64,000 nucleotides of DNA, taken from assembly GCF_018860545.1 (NCBI RefSeq), contig NZ_JAHKPN010000014.1, forward strand, positions 123,353 to 187,352. Direction: 5' to 3'. Shown one piece after another: positions 43,072 through 53,863 of the stretch. How positions within the stretch are numbered: position 1 is the first letter of the stretch; every line of letters starts with the position of its first letter. The notes beneath the pieces are model-generated. The model saw only the letters and a program-made list of their open reading frames with translations. It did not search any database and was not told where the DNA came from. The position numbers and the translations under genes are program-made. Origin of the DNA: Winogradskyella psychrotolerans. GTDB lineage: Bacteria > Bacteroidota > Bacteroidia > Flavobacteriales > Flavobacteriaceae.

Positions 43072-45084
43072 TTATTTGTATGAACGTTGTTTTAGTTCAA
43101 TATCTTTAAATTCTAATTCTTCTTTATGTAATACCGCATCTGCTGGTTCACCTTTATATTCCCATGCCGCAACGAATGCAAAGTCTTCATCATTACGTTT
43201 TGCTTCTCCTTTTTGAGGACCATCTAATTCAGCAGACTCTTCTCTAAAGTGACCACCACAAGACTCTGAACGCATTAATGCATCTTTAGCAAACAATTCA
43301 CCTAATTCTAAGAAATCGGCAACACGACCTGCTTTTTCAAGTTCCGGATTCATCTCATCTGCTGTTCCTGGGATGTAAATGTCTTTCCAAAATTCTTCTC
43401 TTATGGCTTTAATTTCTGACATCGCTTCAGTTAAACCTTGAGCGTTTCTAGACATTCCAACCTTATCCCACATTATTTTCCCTAATTTCTTATGGAAATA
43501 ATCTACAGATTTTGTTCCTTTATTATTAACGAAGAAGTTAATTCTTTCTGTTACTTCTTTTTCTGCGTCATCAAATTCTTTCGTATCCGTTGGAATCTTT
43601 CCAGTACGAATATCATCCGCTAAATAATCACCAATGGTATATGGTAATACAAAATAACCATCCGCTAAACCTTGCATTAAAGCCGAAGCTCCAAGTCTGT
43701 TTGCACCATGATCAGAGAAATTAGCTTCTCCTATACAGTAACATCCAGGAATAGTCGTCATTAAGTTGTAATCTACCCAAACTCCACCCATGGTGTAGTG
43801 GACCGCTGGATAAATCATCATTGGTGTTTTGTATGGATTTTGATCTACAATCTTCTCATACATTTGAAATAAGTTTCCGTATTTCGCTTCAACGATGGCT
43901 TGACCTAATTCGTATATTTTTTCAGCAGTTGGATTCTTTATATTATGAATTTTAGCTTGCTCTTTCCCGTAGCGTTCAAAAGCAGATGCAAAATCTAAAT
44001 AAACCGCTTCACCAGTGGCATTAACACCATAACCAGCATCACAACGTTCTTTAGCCGCTCTAGATGCCACATCACGTGGTACTAAGTTACCAAACGCAGG
44101 ATAACGTCTTTCTAAGTAATAATCGCGCTCATCTTCTGACAAATCAGTTGGTTTTTTACGACCTTCTCTAATTGCCATCACATCTTCCATGTTTTTAGGT
44201 ACCCAAATACGACCATCATTACGTAATGATTCTGACATCAATGTCAGTTTCGATTGGTAATCACCCGAACGTGGAATACATGTTGGGTGAATTTGTGTAT
44301 AACAAGGATTTGCGAAATACGCTCCTTTTTTATGAATTTTCCAAGCGGCAGTCGCATTAGATCCCATAGCGTTTGTCGATAAGAAATATACATTTCCATA
44401 GCCACCAGAACCAACAACAACAGCATGTGCTGAATGTCTTTCTATTTCACCTGTAATTAAATTACGAGCAATAATACCTCTTGCTTTTCCGTCTACGATA
44501 ACAACGTCTAGCATTTCGTGACGGTTAAACATTTCAATCTTACCACGAGCAATTTGTCTATTCATTGCAGAATAGGCTCCTAATAATAATTGTTGTCCTG
44601 TTTGACCTTTAGCATAAAATGTTCTAGACACCAATACTCCACCAAAAGAACGGTTATCTAATAATCCACCATAATCACGTGCAAAAGGAACACCTTGTGC
44701 CACACATTGGTCAATAATATTAGCAGACACCTCAGCCAAACGATAAACATTAGCTTCACGCGAGCGATAATCACCACCTTTTACGGTATCGTAAAATAAT
44801 CTATATGTAGAATCACCATCACCTTGGTAATTTTTTGCGGCGTTAATACCACCTTGTGCTGCAATAGAGTGTGCTCTACGCGGTGAATCTTGGTAAGCAA
44901 ATGCTTTTACATTATAACCTAACTCCGCTAAAGTTGCAGCAGCAGAACCACCAGCAAGACCAGTACCAACAACAATAACATCGATGTGACGTTTGTTAGC
45001 AGGATTTACTAAATCAATTTTATTTTTATAATCTGTCCATTTATCTTTAATTGGACCCTTTGGTACTTTTGAATCTAAAGCCAT
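43072..45084 (-). CDS. sdhA: Succinate dehydrogenase/fumarate reductase flavoprotein subunit
   Basis: A 670-residue flavoprotein, longer than the roughly 590-residue proteobacterial SdhA and typical of Bacteroidota. It has the dinucleotide fold [20 protein letters not shown], the covalent FAD histidine context [14 protein letters not shown], active-site segments [15 protein letters not shown] and a substrate-binding [13 protein letters not shown] with the [14 protein letters not shown] motif. It oxidises succinate in the TCA cycle at the inner face of the membrane. It lies between sdhC and sdhB with 14- and 10-nt gaps. Confidence 0.97.
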   Translation of the reverse strand: MALDSKVPKGPIKDKWTDYKNKIDLVNPANKRHIDVIVVGTGLAGGSAAATLAELGYNVKAFAYQDSPRRAHSIAAQGGINAAKNYQGDGDSTYRLFYDTVKGGDYRSREANVYRLAEVSANIIDQCVAQGVPFARDYGGLLDNRSFGGVLVSRTFYAKGQTGQQLLLGAYSAMNRQIARGKIEMFNRHEMLDVVIVDGKARGIIARNLITGEIERHSAHAVVVGSGGYGNVYFLSTNAMGSNATAAWKIHKKGAYFANPCYTQIHPTCIPRSGDYQSKLTLMSESLRNDGRIWVPKNMEDVMAIREGRKKPTDLSEDERDYYLERRYPAFGNLVPRDVASRAAKERCDAGYGVNATGEAVYLDFASAFERYGKEQAKIHNIKNPTAEKIYELGQAIVEAKYGNLFQMYEKIVDQNPYKTPMMIYPAVHYTMGGVWVDYNLMTTIPGCYCIGEANFSDHGANRLGASALMQGLADGYFVLPYTIGDYLADDIRTGKIPTDTKEFDDAEKEVTERINFFVNNKGTKSVDYFHKKLGKIMWDKVGMSRNAQGLTEAMSEIKAIREEFWKDIYIPGTADEMNPELEKAGRVADFLELGELFAKDALMRSESCGGHFREESAELDGPQKGEAKRNDEDFAFVAAWEYKGEPADAVLHKEELEFKDIELKQRSYK

Positions 45085-45098
45085 ATTAGATATGTTTT

Positions 45099-45770
<672 letters not shown>

Positions 45771-45796
45771 TGTAGTTCTAATTTATTTTAGTCTAA

Positions 45797-45827
45797 CAAA
45801 GATACAGCGCAATTAACTTTTGGGCAA
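45797..45827 (-). promoter_or_regulatory. Promoter of sdhCAB
   Basis: Read on the minus strand: TTG (45827-45825), a 20-nt spacer, then TATCTTTG (45804-45797), matching the Bacteroidota -33/-7 consensus. Transcription would start about 20 nt before the sdhC start codon. Confidence 0.55.
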
Positions 45828-45936
45828 CTGCGATGATTGATAATTAATTTATTTAGAATGAATTTAAGTAGCTTAATAAATATCATCTATCAACTTGGTA
45901 TAGTTCACCACAATTTATATAGAAATTCAAGGTAAA

Positions 45937-47553
45937 TTATAGCAGCGCCATGATTTCAGCAACTATTATAATTAACACTAAAGAAAACGGATAAACGGCA
46001 GCATAAGCAATTTGCGGAGCATCAGATTCAGTCATTGAATCTGCAACACTCAAACCTGGTGTAGATGTCATACCTCCAGTTAAAGCGCCTAAAACAGATA
46101 AAAAATTAATTTTTAATATAAAGCGCCCTACAAGGACCGTAATAATCATAGGTATTATTGTAATAAGCGCCCCAAATAGCAAGAGAACAGCACCATGTTC
46201 TTGGATGGCTGACACTAAACTTTGTCCTGCACTTAGCCCTACAGGAGTAAGAAACAACAGCAGTCCAAATTGACGCAATATTTGATTTGCAGGACCTGGT
46301 AAATTCCAAATAACACCTCCGAATTTTCCTTTCCAACTTAAAAATATAGCGGATAACAACACACCTCCTGTGAGCCCTAATTTGAGGTGAATACTCCCTA
46401 ATGGAATTGCTATAGAACCTATTAACACACCTAATACTATTCCTAATGCAACGGGTAAAAAACTAGTTTCACCGATTCGTTTTAGACTATCTCCAAATAA
46501 TTGTGTTACCGCAGAAACATTCCCTTTAGAAGAAGATACTAAAATCTTATCCCCATATTTAATTAAGGTTGTTGGATGAGGCACAAGGTCTATCCCAGAT
46601 CTTCTTATTCGAGTGATAGTCGCAGAATAATTATCAAAAAGATTCAATTCTCGTATTGATTTATTGACTACTGCATCATTACTTACTACATACCATTTAA
46701 TTTCATATGATCCACTTCTTGGTATTTCGACATCAGTTATTTTACCTAATAAGAGTTCTATTCTATCTAATGCATTTACAGTTCCGACTGCTTTTATAAT
46801 ATCACCAGTTTCTAAAATCGTAGCACTTGTTGGAGACATAGGTAGTTGATTAGGCTTCATAATTCTAGAAATATTAGCTTTTGTCATGAAACGTATTTTC
46901 AACTCTTTTATCGTTTTCCCATTTACGTTTTCATTAGAAATGATAATATTTTTATTAATCACAACTGGGGTGTTAAAACTAGATATATCTTCAAAATTCT
47001 TTTCTTCCTTACTCATATTGACCCTAAATAGAGAAGGTCCTAATTTCACAAATAGAATAACTCCCAAAACTCCAAATGGATAAGCTATCCCATAACCAAT
47101 GGAGGCTAAAGGCGACTGAGACGCTTCTATGGATGCTGCTAAACCAGGTGTAGATGTTAAGGCTCCCGTTAGTAAACCACTCATCATATTCATGTCAACC
47201 TCATATATATAAGAAATAGAAATAGCCGTTATCCCACCAGTAATTACTGTTATAGCCGCAAGTGCGATTAGTTTTGTGCCTTGTTCTTTAAAAGAACTAA
47301 AAAAAGAAGGTCCTGCCTGCATACCTATAGTATAAATAAACAACACCAACCCTACGCTTTGAATAATGGGTGGAATACTAAAATTAATACCATTATAATT
47401 ATATAAATAACCAAAGAATATAGCGACAAAAATGACTGCAGACGTATCAAAACTAATGCCTTTAACCTTAATGTTTCCAAGAGCAATACCTAGTCCAATC
47501 ACTAGAAACAATATAAAATAATCCTTTGTTAGTATCTCTGAAAAGACTTCCAT
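45937..47553 (-). CDS. AspT/YidE/YbjL-type transporter with two RCK_C domains
   Basis: A 538-residue membrane protein built as hydrophobic block (about 1-180), two cytoplasmic TrkA-C (RCK_C)-like domains (about 195-270 and 280-355) and a second hydrophobic block (about 365-538). The paired motifs GALTSTPGLAASIEASQSP and GALTGGMTSTPGLSVADS, one in each half, are the hallmark of the aspartate:alanine exchanger duplication family. The substrate cannot be told from sequence; family members carry amino acids or remain uncharacterised. It is divergent from the aminopeptidase gene. Confidence 0.87.
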   Translation of the reverse strand: MEVFSEILTKDYFILFLVIGLGIALGNIKVKGISFDTSAVIFVAIFFGYLYNYNGINFSIPPIIQSVGLVLFIYTIGMQAGPSFFSSFKEQGTKLIALAAITVITGGITAISISYIYEVDMNMMSGLLTGALTSTPGLAASIEASQSPLASIGYGIAYPFGVLGVILFVKLGPSLFRVNMSKEEKNFEDISSFNTPVVINKNIIISNENVNGKTIKELKIRFMTKANISRIMKPNQLPMSPTSATILETGDIIKAVGTVNALDRIELLLGKITDVEIPRSGSYEIKWYVVSNDAVVNKSIRELNLFDNYSATITRIRRSGIDLVPHPTTLIKYGDKILVSSSKGNVSAVTQLFGDSLKRIGETSFLPVALGIVLGVLIGSIAIPLGSIHLKLGLTGGVLLSAIFLSWKGKFGGVIWNLPGPANQILRQFGLLLFLTPVGLSAGQSLVSAIQEHGAVLLLFGALITIIPMIITVLVGRFILKINFLSVLGALTGGMTSTPGLSVADSMTESDAPQIAYAAVYPFSLVLIIIVAEIMALL

Positions 47554-47902
47554 AACTAATGTTCTATTTTTTTATTTAAGCATTCAAAATTATAGTGTTC
47601 TAAATTTGAATTATATGATTATTGTCACTTATAGAAATACTAATAGCGGTCCAAATCAAACTCACACGCTTAAAACACTGAAAACCATTGAACGAATACG
47701 TTGTCGTAGTTTTTATAATATTGACACAAAATACAAGAATTTATCGGTTCTTAAATACTGAAAACCTATTTCAAAATACAAAACTTAATAAAAATCATTT
47801 TGATTCTTATCAAAATGTTAAACCTACTGATCCCAATTAGGTATTTTTAATATTGGCTAAATAAAACTGTAGCTTTGTGATTCAATTAAAAATTTATATA
47901 CC
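47554..47902. other. 349-bp divergent intergenic region
   Basis: It separates the AspT-type transporter (minus) from the Xaa-Pro aminopeptidase (plus). A -7 type box for each direction is seen (47585-47592 minus, TAATTTTG; 47870-47877 plus, TAGCTTTG). No gene, hairpin or repeat is evident in the middle. Confidence 0.5.
47870..47877 (+). promoter_or_regulatory. Promoter -7 box (TAGCTTTG)
   Basis: It matches TAnnTTTG and lies 25 nt before the aminopeptidase start codon. There is no clear -33 at the right distance. Confidence 0.35.
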
Positions 47903-49195
47903 ATGAAATACGATCTCATAAATTCTAATCTTTTCATAAAAAATAGAAAAAACTTCAAAGCCAAAATGGTGAGCAACAGTTTAGCTGTTTTTAATGCTAA
48001 TGACATTTACCCTATTGGCGCCGACAGCACCATGCCTTTTCAACAAGACAGGAATTTATTCTATTTAAGTGGAGTTGATCAAGAAGAAAGTATTTTAGTC
48101 CTATTTCCAGATTGCCCAAATGCTAAACACAGAGAGATTTTATTTTTAACCGAAACCAACGCTCATATCGCTGTTTGGGAAGGTGAAAAATTAACAAAGG
48201 AAAAAGCGTTTGAAACTTCGGGAGTAAAAACCGTGTATTGGTTACAAGATTTCGACAAAATTATGAAAGAAATCATGTCGCAAGCAGACACAATTTATAT
48301 CAATACCAACGAACACTATAGAGCTAACGTCGCTACAGAAACCCGTGAAGCACGTTTTAACAAAAAAATTAAAGAGCAATTTCCGGCTCATAAAGTTGAA
48401 AAAAGCAATCCTATTTTACAACGCTTACGCTCTGTTAAAGATCCGCTTGAAATCGATTTAATTCAACAAGCTTGTAATATTACCGAAAAGGGATTTAGAC
48501 GTGTTTTAAAATTCACAAAACCTGGTGTTTGGGAGTATAATATTGAAGCCGAATTTATCCATGAGTTCCTTAATAACCGTTCTAAAGGATTTGCGTACAC
48601 ACCTATTGTTGGCTCTGGAAATAATGCCAATGTTTTGCATTATATTGAAAACAACCAACAATGTAAAGCTGGAGATTTAATCTTAATTGATGCTGGTGCA
48701 GAGTATGCAAATTATGCTAGCGATATGACGCGAACTATTCCGGTTTCAGGAAGGTTTAACGACAGACAAAAAGCGGTTTATAATGCTGTTAATCGCGTGA
48801 AGAATGAAGCCACAAAGCTATTAGTACCAGGAACTATTTGGGCAGATTACCATATTGAAGTTGGTAAATTAATGACCTCTGAATTATTGGGGTTAGGCTT
48901 ATTAGATAAAGCCGATGTTCAAAACGAAGATAAAGATTGGCCTGCTTATAAAAAATATTTTATGCATGGCACCTCGCATCACATGGGATTAGACACACAT
49001 GATTATGGGATTTTAACAGAACCAATACAAGCAAATATGGTATTTACTGTTGAACCGGGAATTTACATTCCGGATGAAGGTTTTGGTATTCGTTTAGAAG
49101 ATGATGTGGTTGTTCAAGAAACAGGAGAACCGTTTAACTTAATGCGCAATATTCCTATTGAAATAGAAGAAATTGAGGATATTATGAATTCTTAA
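47903..49195 (+). CDS. pepP: Xaa-Pro aminopeptidase (M24B, aminopeptidase P)
   Basis: A 430-residue metallopeptidase with the N-terminal aminopeptidase P domain (about 1-150) and a C-terminal pita-bread M24 domain (about 175-420). Metal-site motifs in order: LIDAGAEYANYASDMTRT (two Asp), HGTSHHMGLDTHD (His), FTVEPGIYI (Glu) and IRLEDDVVV (Glu). It removes the N-terminal residue before proline in peptides, in the cytoplasm since no signal is seen. It is monocistronic, with a strong terminator after it. Confidence 0.92.
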   Translation: MKYDLINSNLFIKNRKNFKAKMVSNSLAVFNANDIYPIGADSTMPFQQDRNLFYLSGVDQEESILVLFPDCPNAKHREILFLTETNAHIAVWEGEKLTKEKAFETSGVKTVYWLQDFDKIMKEIMSQADTIYINTNEHYRANVATETREARFNKKIKEQFPAHKVEKSNPILQRLRSVKDPLEIDLIQQACNITEKGFRRVLKFTKPGVWEYNIEAEFIHEFLNNRSKGFAYTPIVGSGNNANVLHYIENNQQCKAGDLILIDAGAEYANYASDMTRTIPVSGRFNDRQKAVYNAVNRVKNEATKLLVPGTIWADYHIEVGKLMTSELLGLGLLDKADVQNEDKDWPAYKKYFMHGTSHHMGLDTHDYGILTEPIQANMVFTVEPGIYIPDEGFGIRLEDDVVVQETGEPFNLMRNIPIEIEEIEDIMNS

Positions 49196-49217
49196 TTTTA
49201 AATTGCTTTTAAATACT

Positions 49218-49257
49218 AAAAACTTGTAAGCTCATTATGTAGCTTGCAAGTTTTTTT
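49218..49257 (+). terminator. Terminator of the aminopeptidase gene
   Basis: A 15-bp stem starting AAAAACTTG (one G:U pair) with an 8-nt loop, followed by a T-run. It ends about 30 nt before the start of the EamA gene. Confidence 0.85.
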
Positions 49258-49287
49258 AGATTAATATTGAGTCCTAAATCGTTAGGT

Positions 49288-50211
49288 ATGAAATTGACCA
49301 AAGAACGTCTTTATATAATACTATCCTTTTTTTCAATTTATGTGATTTGGGGTTCTACCTATTTACTAAACAAAATTTTAGTAAGTCAATTAGCTCCATT
49401 TTTCGCAGCTTCCATCCGTTTTATTACAGCCAGTGTTTTGATTTTTATCATCGCAAAAGCATTGAAGATTCCATTAAAAATTACAAAACGGCAACTACGA
49501 AATACTAGTATCGCTGGTTTTTTGTTCTTAACTATAGGAAATGGCCTAGTCGTGTGGTCATTACAATATGTGGATAGTGGTTTTGCAGCTTTAGAAATTT
49601 CAGCACAACCTTTAGTCGTCTTAATTCTTTTGCGAATTTTAGAAGGTAAAAAAATACAACCGATGTCTATATTAGGTGTAATCATAGGTTGTATTGGTAT
49701 TTACTTACTCGTCAGCCAACGTGAAATGATTGGAAAAGATGGTATGATTACAGGAATGGTAATGATCTTTATATGTATGCTCAGTTGGGCATATAGCAGC
49801 TTATTTGTTGCTAAAGCAGATTTACCTAAGAACTTTTTTGTAAATACAGGCTACCAAATGTTATTTGGAGGTTTGATGCTATTTATAGCGAGTATAGCTG
49901 CAGGAGAAGAGCGTCTCGCATTTACGCGTTGGAACACAGAAATTATTAGCGTTATGGGAATGCTCATTATATTTGGTAGTATCGTAGCTTTTACTGCGTT
50001 TAACTATTTACTCACTAAAGTGTCTCCTGAAAAAGTAGCAACTTCAACGTATGTCAATCCAATTGTCGCTTTAGTCTTAGGGTGGTATTTTTTAAATGAA
50101 ACTATTACACTTCAATCTATAATCGCAGCAGCTGTATTACTCACTGGCGTGTATTTTATAAACACTAAGAAAATGCTCACCATTTTTAAGCGGTTTAATA
50201 AAAATCTTTAA
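49288..50211 (+). CDS. EamA-family (drug/metabolite) transporter
   Basis: A 307-residue inner membrane protein from ATG 49288; an in-frame TTG lies 21 nt earlier but adds nothing family-like. Ten predicted helices form two EamA repeats. Signatures include YVIWGSTYLLNKI in helix 1, SLQYVDSGFAALEISAQP and, in the second half, YLLTKVSPEKVATSTYVNP with a terminal LGWYFLNETITLQS. Members export metabolites or amino acids; the substrate is unknown. It is probably monocistronic. Confidence 0.88.
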   Translation: MKLTKERLYIILSFFSIYVIWGSTYLLNKILVSQLAPFFAASIRFITASVLIFIIAKALKIPLKITKRQLRNTSIAGFLFLTIGNGLVVWSLQYVDSGFAALEISAQPLVVLILLRILEGKKIQPMSILGVIIGCIGIYLLVSQREMIGKDGMITGMVMIFICMLSWAYSSLFVAKADLPKNFFVNTGYQMLFGGLMLFIASIAAGEERLAFTRWNTEIISVMGMLIIFGSIVAFTAFNYLLTKVSPEKVATSTYVNPIVALVLGWYFLNETITLQSIIAAAVLLTGVYFINTKKMLTIFKRFNKNL

Positions 50212-50328
50212 CACACCTATATTGCTGTCAACTTATTAGACTTTATAGCGCTAAATTGCTACAATTAACCGTTAGCTCAAAACCACTTTAGTCCAACAAT
50301 TACGAGCACACTAAAACACGCCAACGAT

Positions 50329-51657
50329 TTAAACCTCAACCAAACCACTTTCAAAGACGTAACGTTGCAATTTCTGCAAGGTCTCTAATTTGTCACTCGT
50401 ATTGACTAAGAGTGAAATATTATTATTACTACCACCATAAGCAATCATACGTATAGTAACATCTTGTAATACCTGGAAGAGTTCTGGCGTATCAGGATGG
50501 TAAATAATTTGGTTACCAACCAGGCAAACAATACTCATGTACTCATCTATGTCTACAGTTGCGAATTTTTTAAGTTCTTCGTTAATAGCTTCTAAATGTG
50601 TGGTATTATCTATAGTTAAGGACACTGCAATCTCTGAGGTCGTCACCATATCTATAGATGTTTCGTAACGCTCAAAGACTTCAAACACTTTCTTTAAAAA
50701 ACCGTGTGCTAAGAGCATACGTACCGACTTAATTTTTATGGCTGTAATGCCATCTTTGGCTGCAATGGCTTTAATACCTTCACCATGAATTTGGTTGGTA
50801 ATTAGTGTACCATGTGCTTGTGGTGCCATGGTGTTTTTGAGTCGTAATGGAATATCGAGTTGGCGCACTGGCATTACGGTTTGCGGATGCAAAATTTTAG
50901 CTCCAAAATAAGCTAACTCAGCAGCTTCATCGTAAGACAAATGGGATAAGGCTTGCGTGTCGTTAACATAACGTGGATCGTTATTATGGAAACCGTCAAT
51001 GTCTGTCCAGATTTGCACCTCATCGGCTTCAATAGCTGCACCAATGATGGTAGCTGTGTAATCGCTTCCACCGCGTTGTAGGTTGGTAATTTGCCCTTCA
51101 GCATCCAAACATATGAAACCTTGCGTAATGTAAATATCAGCTGGCGACTCAGCATCTATAAGTCGGTTAAGATTCTGCTTGATGTAAAAATTATCGGGTT
51201 CGTTATGACTATCAACACGCATAAAATCTAAAGCTGGCAATAATCTTACGCTAAACCCTTCTTGCTGTAATAAGCGACTAAACATAAAGGTGGATAGCAA
51301 TTCACCATTAGAAACAATAGTATTGTGTAATAAATTTGAAAATGGCTCGCTTGTAGCTTCTAACAGCAAACGAAATCTTGCGTTTACATAATTACTAACT
51401 TCTTGACGCAACGTTTCATCTTGCAATAAATCGTAAACCACCGAATTATAGGTTTCATTTAAAGTTTCAATACATTTTTTTGCAGTATTAACATTACCAG
51501 ATTCAACTAAAGTCGAAATTTCTACAAGTGCATTTGTAGTGCCTGACATGGCGGACAGAACTACAATTTTACGATTTCTGGTCGCTATGATATCTTTAAC
51601 TTGATTCATATTTACCACAGAACCTACAGACGTGCCACCAAATTTATATACTAACAT
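50329..51657 (-). CDS. lysC: Aspartate kinase
   Basis: A 442-residue monofunctional aspartokinase. It has the N-terminal KFGGTSVGS motif (5-13), the kinase-core segment LQRGGSDYTATIIGAAIEAD and DIDGFHNNDPRYV, and two C-terminal ACT-type regulatory domains (about 295-440; LKKVFEVFERYETSIDMVTT). It makes aspartyl phosphate, the first step toward lysine, threonine and methionine. There is no homoserine dehydrogenase fusion, and no other amino acid genes are adjacent. Confidence 0.93.
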   Translation of the reverse strand: MLVYKFGGTSVGSVVNMNQVKDIIATRNRKIVVLSAMSGTTNALVEISTLVESGNVNTAKKCIETLNETYNSVVYDLLQDETLRQEVSNYVNARFRLLLEATSEPFSNLLHNTIVSNGELLSTFMFSRLLQQEGFSVRLLPALDFMRVDSHNEPDNFYIKQNLNRLIDAESPADIYITQGFICLDAEGQITNLQRGGSDYTATIIGAAIEADEVQIWTDIDGFHNNDPRYVNDTQALSHLSYDEAAELAYFGAKILHPQTVMPVRQLDIPLRLKNTMAPQAHGTLITNQIHGEGIKAIAAKDGITAIKIKSVRMLLAHGFLKKVFEVFERYETSIDMVTTSEIAVSLTIDNTTHLEAINEELKKFATVDIDEYMSIVCLVGNQIIYHPDTPELFQVLQDVTIRMIAYGGSNNNISLLVNTSDKLETLQKLQRYVFESGLVEV

Positions 51658-51854
51658 ACTATTTTTTAAAATGCTAATGTATAAAGCATTACAAAATCAA
51701 ACCTAATTATTTTAAAAAATAGTACAATAAATTACATTTTGTTAAATAATTAACAAAGAATTTGTTGCATTTCCATATAGAACTCCCCTTAAAACATCAT
51801 CCCTTACCATAATCGAAGTGATGAACCTTAAAAGGAATGACATATGGACTTTAT

Positions 51855-52559
51855 TTATCCATTGAATACAAACAAGCGTTCTACACTTTTTTTGACTGGT
51901 AAGTTATCGGCATGCCAAGAAAAACTTGTTTTAGCTGGTTTTTCCCAGATGCATTTAAAATCTTCTGGTGCATTGTATTCACTAACAAACAATTGATGAC
52001 CTGCTTTGCTTTGCTGTCTGCACCATTCCCAAAACTGTTCATGATTAAATCCATCTCTATATTTAGTTGTTGAAGCATATGGAGGATCACAATAAATAAT
52101 GCTTTGTTTTGGAATATCTAATTCGAGATACGATTTGCATGATAAAATTACACCTTCAAGATTAGGAACTTGTTTGGTAATATTACGGTAGTGTTCTCCC
52201 CAATAATCACGTTTTCCTTCCTTATCGCGCCTGTAACCAGCAAACCATTTCCCACCAAAAGAGTTAAAGCCAACATAACTTACTAAATGTTTTGGATATT
52301 GATCTTGGTTGTATTTTATATCCTTATATGCTTGCTCACTCACAGATTGAGGGGGATCCCAATTCTCATAGATTAAGGCTTGCCACATCTCGATAAGTTC
52401 TTCATGCTGATCATTCGCAATTCTTATCCCATCAACCTTGTCAATCATATTCATACCTCCAGCAAAGGGTTCAAGGTAGACTTGACTCTCTTTTCTATCT
52501 TTCAGAATTATTGGCAATAAGTCTTTAGCAAAACGCGCCTTACTTCCCATGTACTTCAT
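51855..52559 (-). CDS. D12-class DNA N6-adenine methyltransferase (Dam-like)
   Basis: A 234-residue enzyme from ATG 52559; a longer frame reaches into brnQ but the family begins MKYMGSKARFAKDLLPII. The AdoMet-binding motif I is LEPFAGGMN (29-37) and the catalytic motif IV is DPPY (158-161) in IIYCDPPYAST. No restriction endonuclease gene is next to it, so it appears to be a solitary methyltransferase. Its start codon overlaps the brnQ stop by ATGA, so it is translationally coupled to an amino acid transporter, which is odd. Phage origin is possible. The recognition sequence cannot be inferred. Confidence 0.87.
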   Translation of the reverse strand: MKYMGSKARFAKDLLPIILKDRKESQVYLEPFAGGMNMIDKVDGIRIANDQHEELIEMWQALIYENWDPPQSVSEQAYKDIKYNQDQYPKHLVSYVGFNSFGGKWFAGYRRDKEGKRDYWGEHYRNITKQVPNLEGVILSCKSYLELDIPKQSIIYCDPPYASTTKYRDGFNHEQFWEWCRQQSKAGHQLFVSEYNAPEDFKCIWEKPAKTSFSWHADNLPVKKSVERLFVFNG

Positions 52560-53863
52560 ATGCTCTTCTTCATGTTTAATTCTACACCAACCGAAATAAT
52601 AAATACTAAAAACGCTGGCAACACCCAACCCAAACTTTGGCTTGAAAACGGAATATAATTAGTTATGGATCTTAAAGTTTCAGATGGACTTATAAACCCC
52701 ACAACATCTGGAATACTAAATAAAATTGCAGTAAACACAACGGTTCTAAAAACTAAAGGTGACGCCATTTTTTCTGGCAATACATTTAATAATATTAGTA
52801 TGATCGTAATTGGATAAATAAATAATAACACAGGAATAGCCACCACAATAATTGAATTAAAATCAAACTGACCAACAGCAAAACCTAAAACACTCGCCAA
52901 AATAGCAGTAACATTATACACTGTTTGCGAATTATTAAGCAACCCTTTAAAATAATCAGCCGTACCTGCTATAATGCCAATGGCTGTTGTAAAGCAAGCT
53001 AATGAAATTAAAATGCTTAAAACGGTGTTACCAAAATCACCTAAAGCAGAAATACTAATAGCACGTAATAAATTAGCCCGTTGCATATCACTACTGAGTT
53101 CTGCATTAATATTGATTTCAGAGCTATAATACGCACCAACAGAAATTAATCCTGCATAAATAACAAACAAGCTTAAACCCGCAATAAAGCCCGACTTTCT
53201 GATTAGCGTCCGTTTAGAACTGTAGATTTCTACAGCCATATTTTTAAAATTCAACGATACAATGATTACCGCTCCAACTACAACGGCTCCAATAGCATCA
53301 AAGGTTTGATACCCTTCTAAAATACCTTTTGAAAACGGAGTTTCAAATTGGGAAATCCCTGTATTAAATTCCGTTGAAAACAATCCAATTCCTATAACAG
53401 CCAATAACATTATGACAATAAAAGGGGTTAGAAACTTGCCAATAAGTCCCAATATTTTTGAACGGTTGAGCACAAATAAGAGTACCAACGAAAAATAAAT
53501 AGCACTCGTTAACGTAGATGAAGTTCCAAACGCTGGGAATATTGCAATTTCGTGGGTTGCAGCCGCGGTTCTTGGTGACGGAATAGCAACAGCAATAACA
53601 TAAATAAGGATACAATAAATTAAACTAAACGTCGACGATACCTTTTTGCCAAAATCAAATAATGTGCCTTGCAATCTGGCATGAGCAAGTATCCCAAGAA
53701 TAGGAATAACCACTGCTGTAATCATAAAACCAATGGTTACCAAAAACCAATCGTCTCCGGCGTTATAACCTAATAAAGGTGGAATCAATAAATTACCTGC
53801 TCCAAAAAACAAGGAAAACATTCCAAAACTGGTTATTAAAAGCTCTTTCTGTTGTATGGTCAC
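52556..53863 (-). CDS. brnQ: Branched-chain amino acid transport system carrier (LIVCS family)
   Basis: A 435-residue protein with about 12 membrane helices. The N-terminal signature FGMFSLFFGAGNLLIPPLLG is typical of BrnQ, a sodium-coupled carrier of leucine, isoleucine and valine. It begins 1 nt after the stop of the serine hydrolase gene and its stop overlaps the methyltransferase start (ATGA), so three unlike functions share one transcript. No truncation is seen. Confidence 0.92.
   Translation of the reverse strand: MTIQQKELLITSFGMFSLFFGAGNLLIPPLLGYNAGDDWFLVTIGFMITAVVIPILGILAHARLQGTLFDFGKKVSSTFSLIYCILIYVIAVAIPSPRTAAATHEIAIFPAFGTSSTLTSAIYFSLVLLFVLNRSKILGLIGKFLTPFIVIMLLAVIGIGLFSTEFNTGISQFETPFSKGILEGYQTFDAIGAVVVGAVIIVSLNFKNMAVEIYSSKRTLIRKSGFIAGLSLFVIYAGLISVGAYYSSEININAELSSDMQRANLLRAISISALGDFGNTVLSILISLACFTTAIGIIAGTADYFKGLLNNSQTVYNVTAILASVLGFAVGQFDFNSIIVVAIPVLLFIYPITIILILLNVLPEKMASPLVFRTVVFTAILFSIPDVVGFISPSETLRSITNYIPFSSQSLGWVLPAFLVFIISVGVELNMKKSI

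Noticed and set aside
51855..52559. Methyltransferase considered as part of a restriction-modification or phage defence system
   Set aside because: No endonuclease, specificity subunit or other defence gene is adjacent; neighbours are an amino acid carrier and aspartate kinase.
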